NCBI RefSeq assembly: GCF_040513375.1
Contig: NZ_JBEVTG010000003.1
Location: 186,001-250,000 of the forward strand
From: Flagellimonas_B algarum
GTDB lineage: Bacteria > Bacteroidota > Bacteroidia > Flavobacteriales > Flavobacteriaceae
Direction: 5' to 3'
Length of the DNA: 64,000 nt
This document shows positions 63,662-64,000 of the stretch, in pieces. Numbering within the stretch: the first letter of the stretch is position 1; the number at the start of each line of letters is the position of its first letter. The notes under the pieces were generated by a model. That model had not been told where the DNA came from. It made no database searches and saw only the letters and a program-made list of their open reading frames with translations. The translations under genes were made by a program, and so were the position numbers.

Positions 63662-64000
63662 ATGGAAATAGTAAAGCAACAAGTTTCGAACCTACAGTTC
63701 AGCGACACCGTAACGAATTACTACCCCGATCTGTTGACCGATGAGGCTTTGGAGTTTCTGACCCTTTTACATGATCGTTTCGATAACGGCAGGTTGCAAC
63801 TCTTGCAGCAGCGGGTGAAACAACAACATCAATTCGATTTAGGGGAGTTTCCCACCTTCCCCAAGGAAACCGCGATGACCCGCACTTCCGATTGGTCTGC
63901 GGGCTACATTCCCAACGACCTGCAAGACCGCCGGGTAGAGATCACGGGCCCAGTGGATCGGAAAATGGTCATCAATGCCCTGAATTCGGGCGCCAAGACC
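63662..64000 (+). CDS. aceB: Malate synthase A (partial, C-terminus outside window)
   Basis: The frame from ATG 63662 runs off the right edge; 113 codons are visible. The stretch DLQDRRVEITGPVDRKMVIN is the AceB N-terminal signature, and FPKETAMTRTSDW fits the family. Malate synthase joins glyoxylate and acetyl-CoA to malate in the glyoxylate shunt. The XRE/ImmA regulator upstream on the opposite strand probably controls it. Confidence 0.93.
   Translation, partial: MEIVKQQVSNLQFSDTVTNYYPDLLTDEALEFLTLLHDRFDNGRLQLLQQRVKQQHQFDLGEFPTFPKETAMTRTSDWSAGYIPNDLQDRRVEITGPVDRKMVINALNSGAKT

Noticed and set aside
1..64000. CRISPR arrays, insertion sequences, rRNA or tRNA genes
   Set aside because: I saw no spaced direct repeats, transposase-like proteins or cloverleaf-forming segments.

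Overview
The window looks like chromosome from a marine member of the Flavobacteriaceae (Bacteroidota). The evidence is a SusC/SusD pair, promoter elements of the Bacteroidota type (TTTG, 19 bp, TAnnTTTG), weak Shine-Dalgarno sequences, many short lipoprotein signal peptides, and families typical of this group (DUF6090, YHYH protein, PL7 alginate lyases). I do not assign a genus. I see no rRNA, tRNA, CRISPR array, insertion sequence or phage gene.

Positions 1 to about 33.9 kb lie almost entirely on the minus strand and hold mostly single housekeeping or cell-envelope genes: a DEAD-box helicase, secreted or lipoprotein hydrolases (four SxxK serine hydrolases, several alpha/beta hydrolases, a DUF885 peptidase, a CocE-like hydrolase), VOC proteins, MsrB, a CPBP protease, AraC and LytTR regulators and a LpxL-like acyltransferase. 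Inside it, about 3.9-6.4 kb is visibly AT-richer and carries a Crp/Fnr regulator, a POT-like transporter and an orphan contact-dependent-inhibition immunity gene. A secreted protein with a ZipA C-terminal-like domain (27-28 kb) is unexpected.

Positions 34.1-39.8 kb hold a LytS/LytTR two-component pair, an SDR + AraC pair and a YHYH + MORN-like lipoprotein pair.

Positions 39.9-62.0 kb are a polysaccharide utilisation locus for alginate. Extracellular breakdown is covered by a tandem double-domain PL7 lyase (41.9 kb) and two further PL7 lyases (51.4 and 52.3 kb). Glycan capture and import are covered by SusC, SusD and a PKD lipoprotein. Monomer processing is covered by a KdgF cupin, an MFS hexuronate-type transporter, two SDR dehydrogenases (candidate DEH reductases), KDG kinase and KDPG aldolase, giving pyruvate plus glyceraldehyde 3-phosphate. 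A FadR-type GntR regulator (53.4 kb) sits in the middle. Three promoters (the divergent rraA-like/PL7 promoter, susC, and the regulator's own) carry arrays of a TTGGTTAACCAA palindrome repeated every 13 bp, which I read as the regulator's operators. This would draw a bile-acid-symporter-family transporter and an RraA-family enzyme into the same regulon. The operon ends with two unexpected members: an NRAMP-related membrane protein that has lost the metal-binding motifs, and a secreted GH2 beta-glucuronidase-like enzyme.

At 62.0-64.0 kb an XRE/ImmA-type regulator (ScfR/RamB-like) faces the start of malate synthase A across an intergenic region with two strong inverted repeats, suggesting glyoxylate-shunt control.
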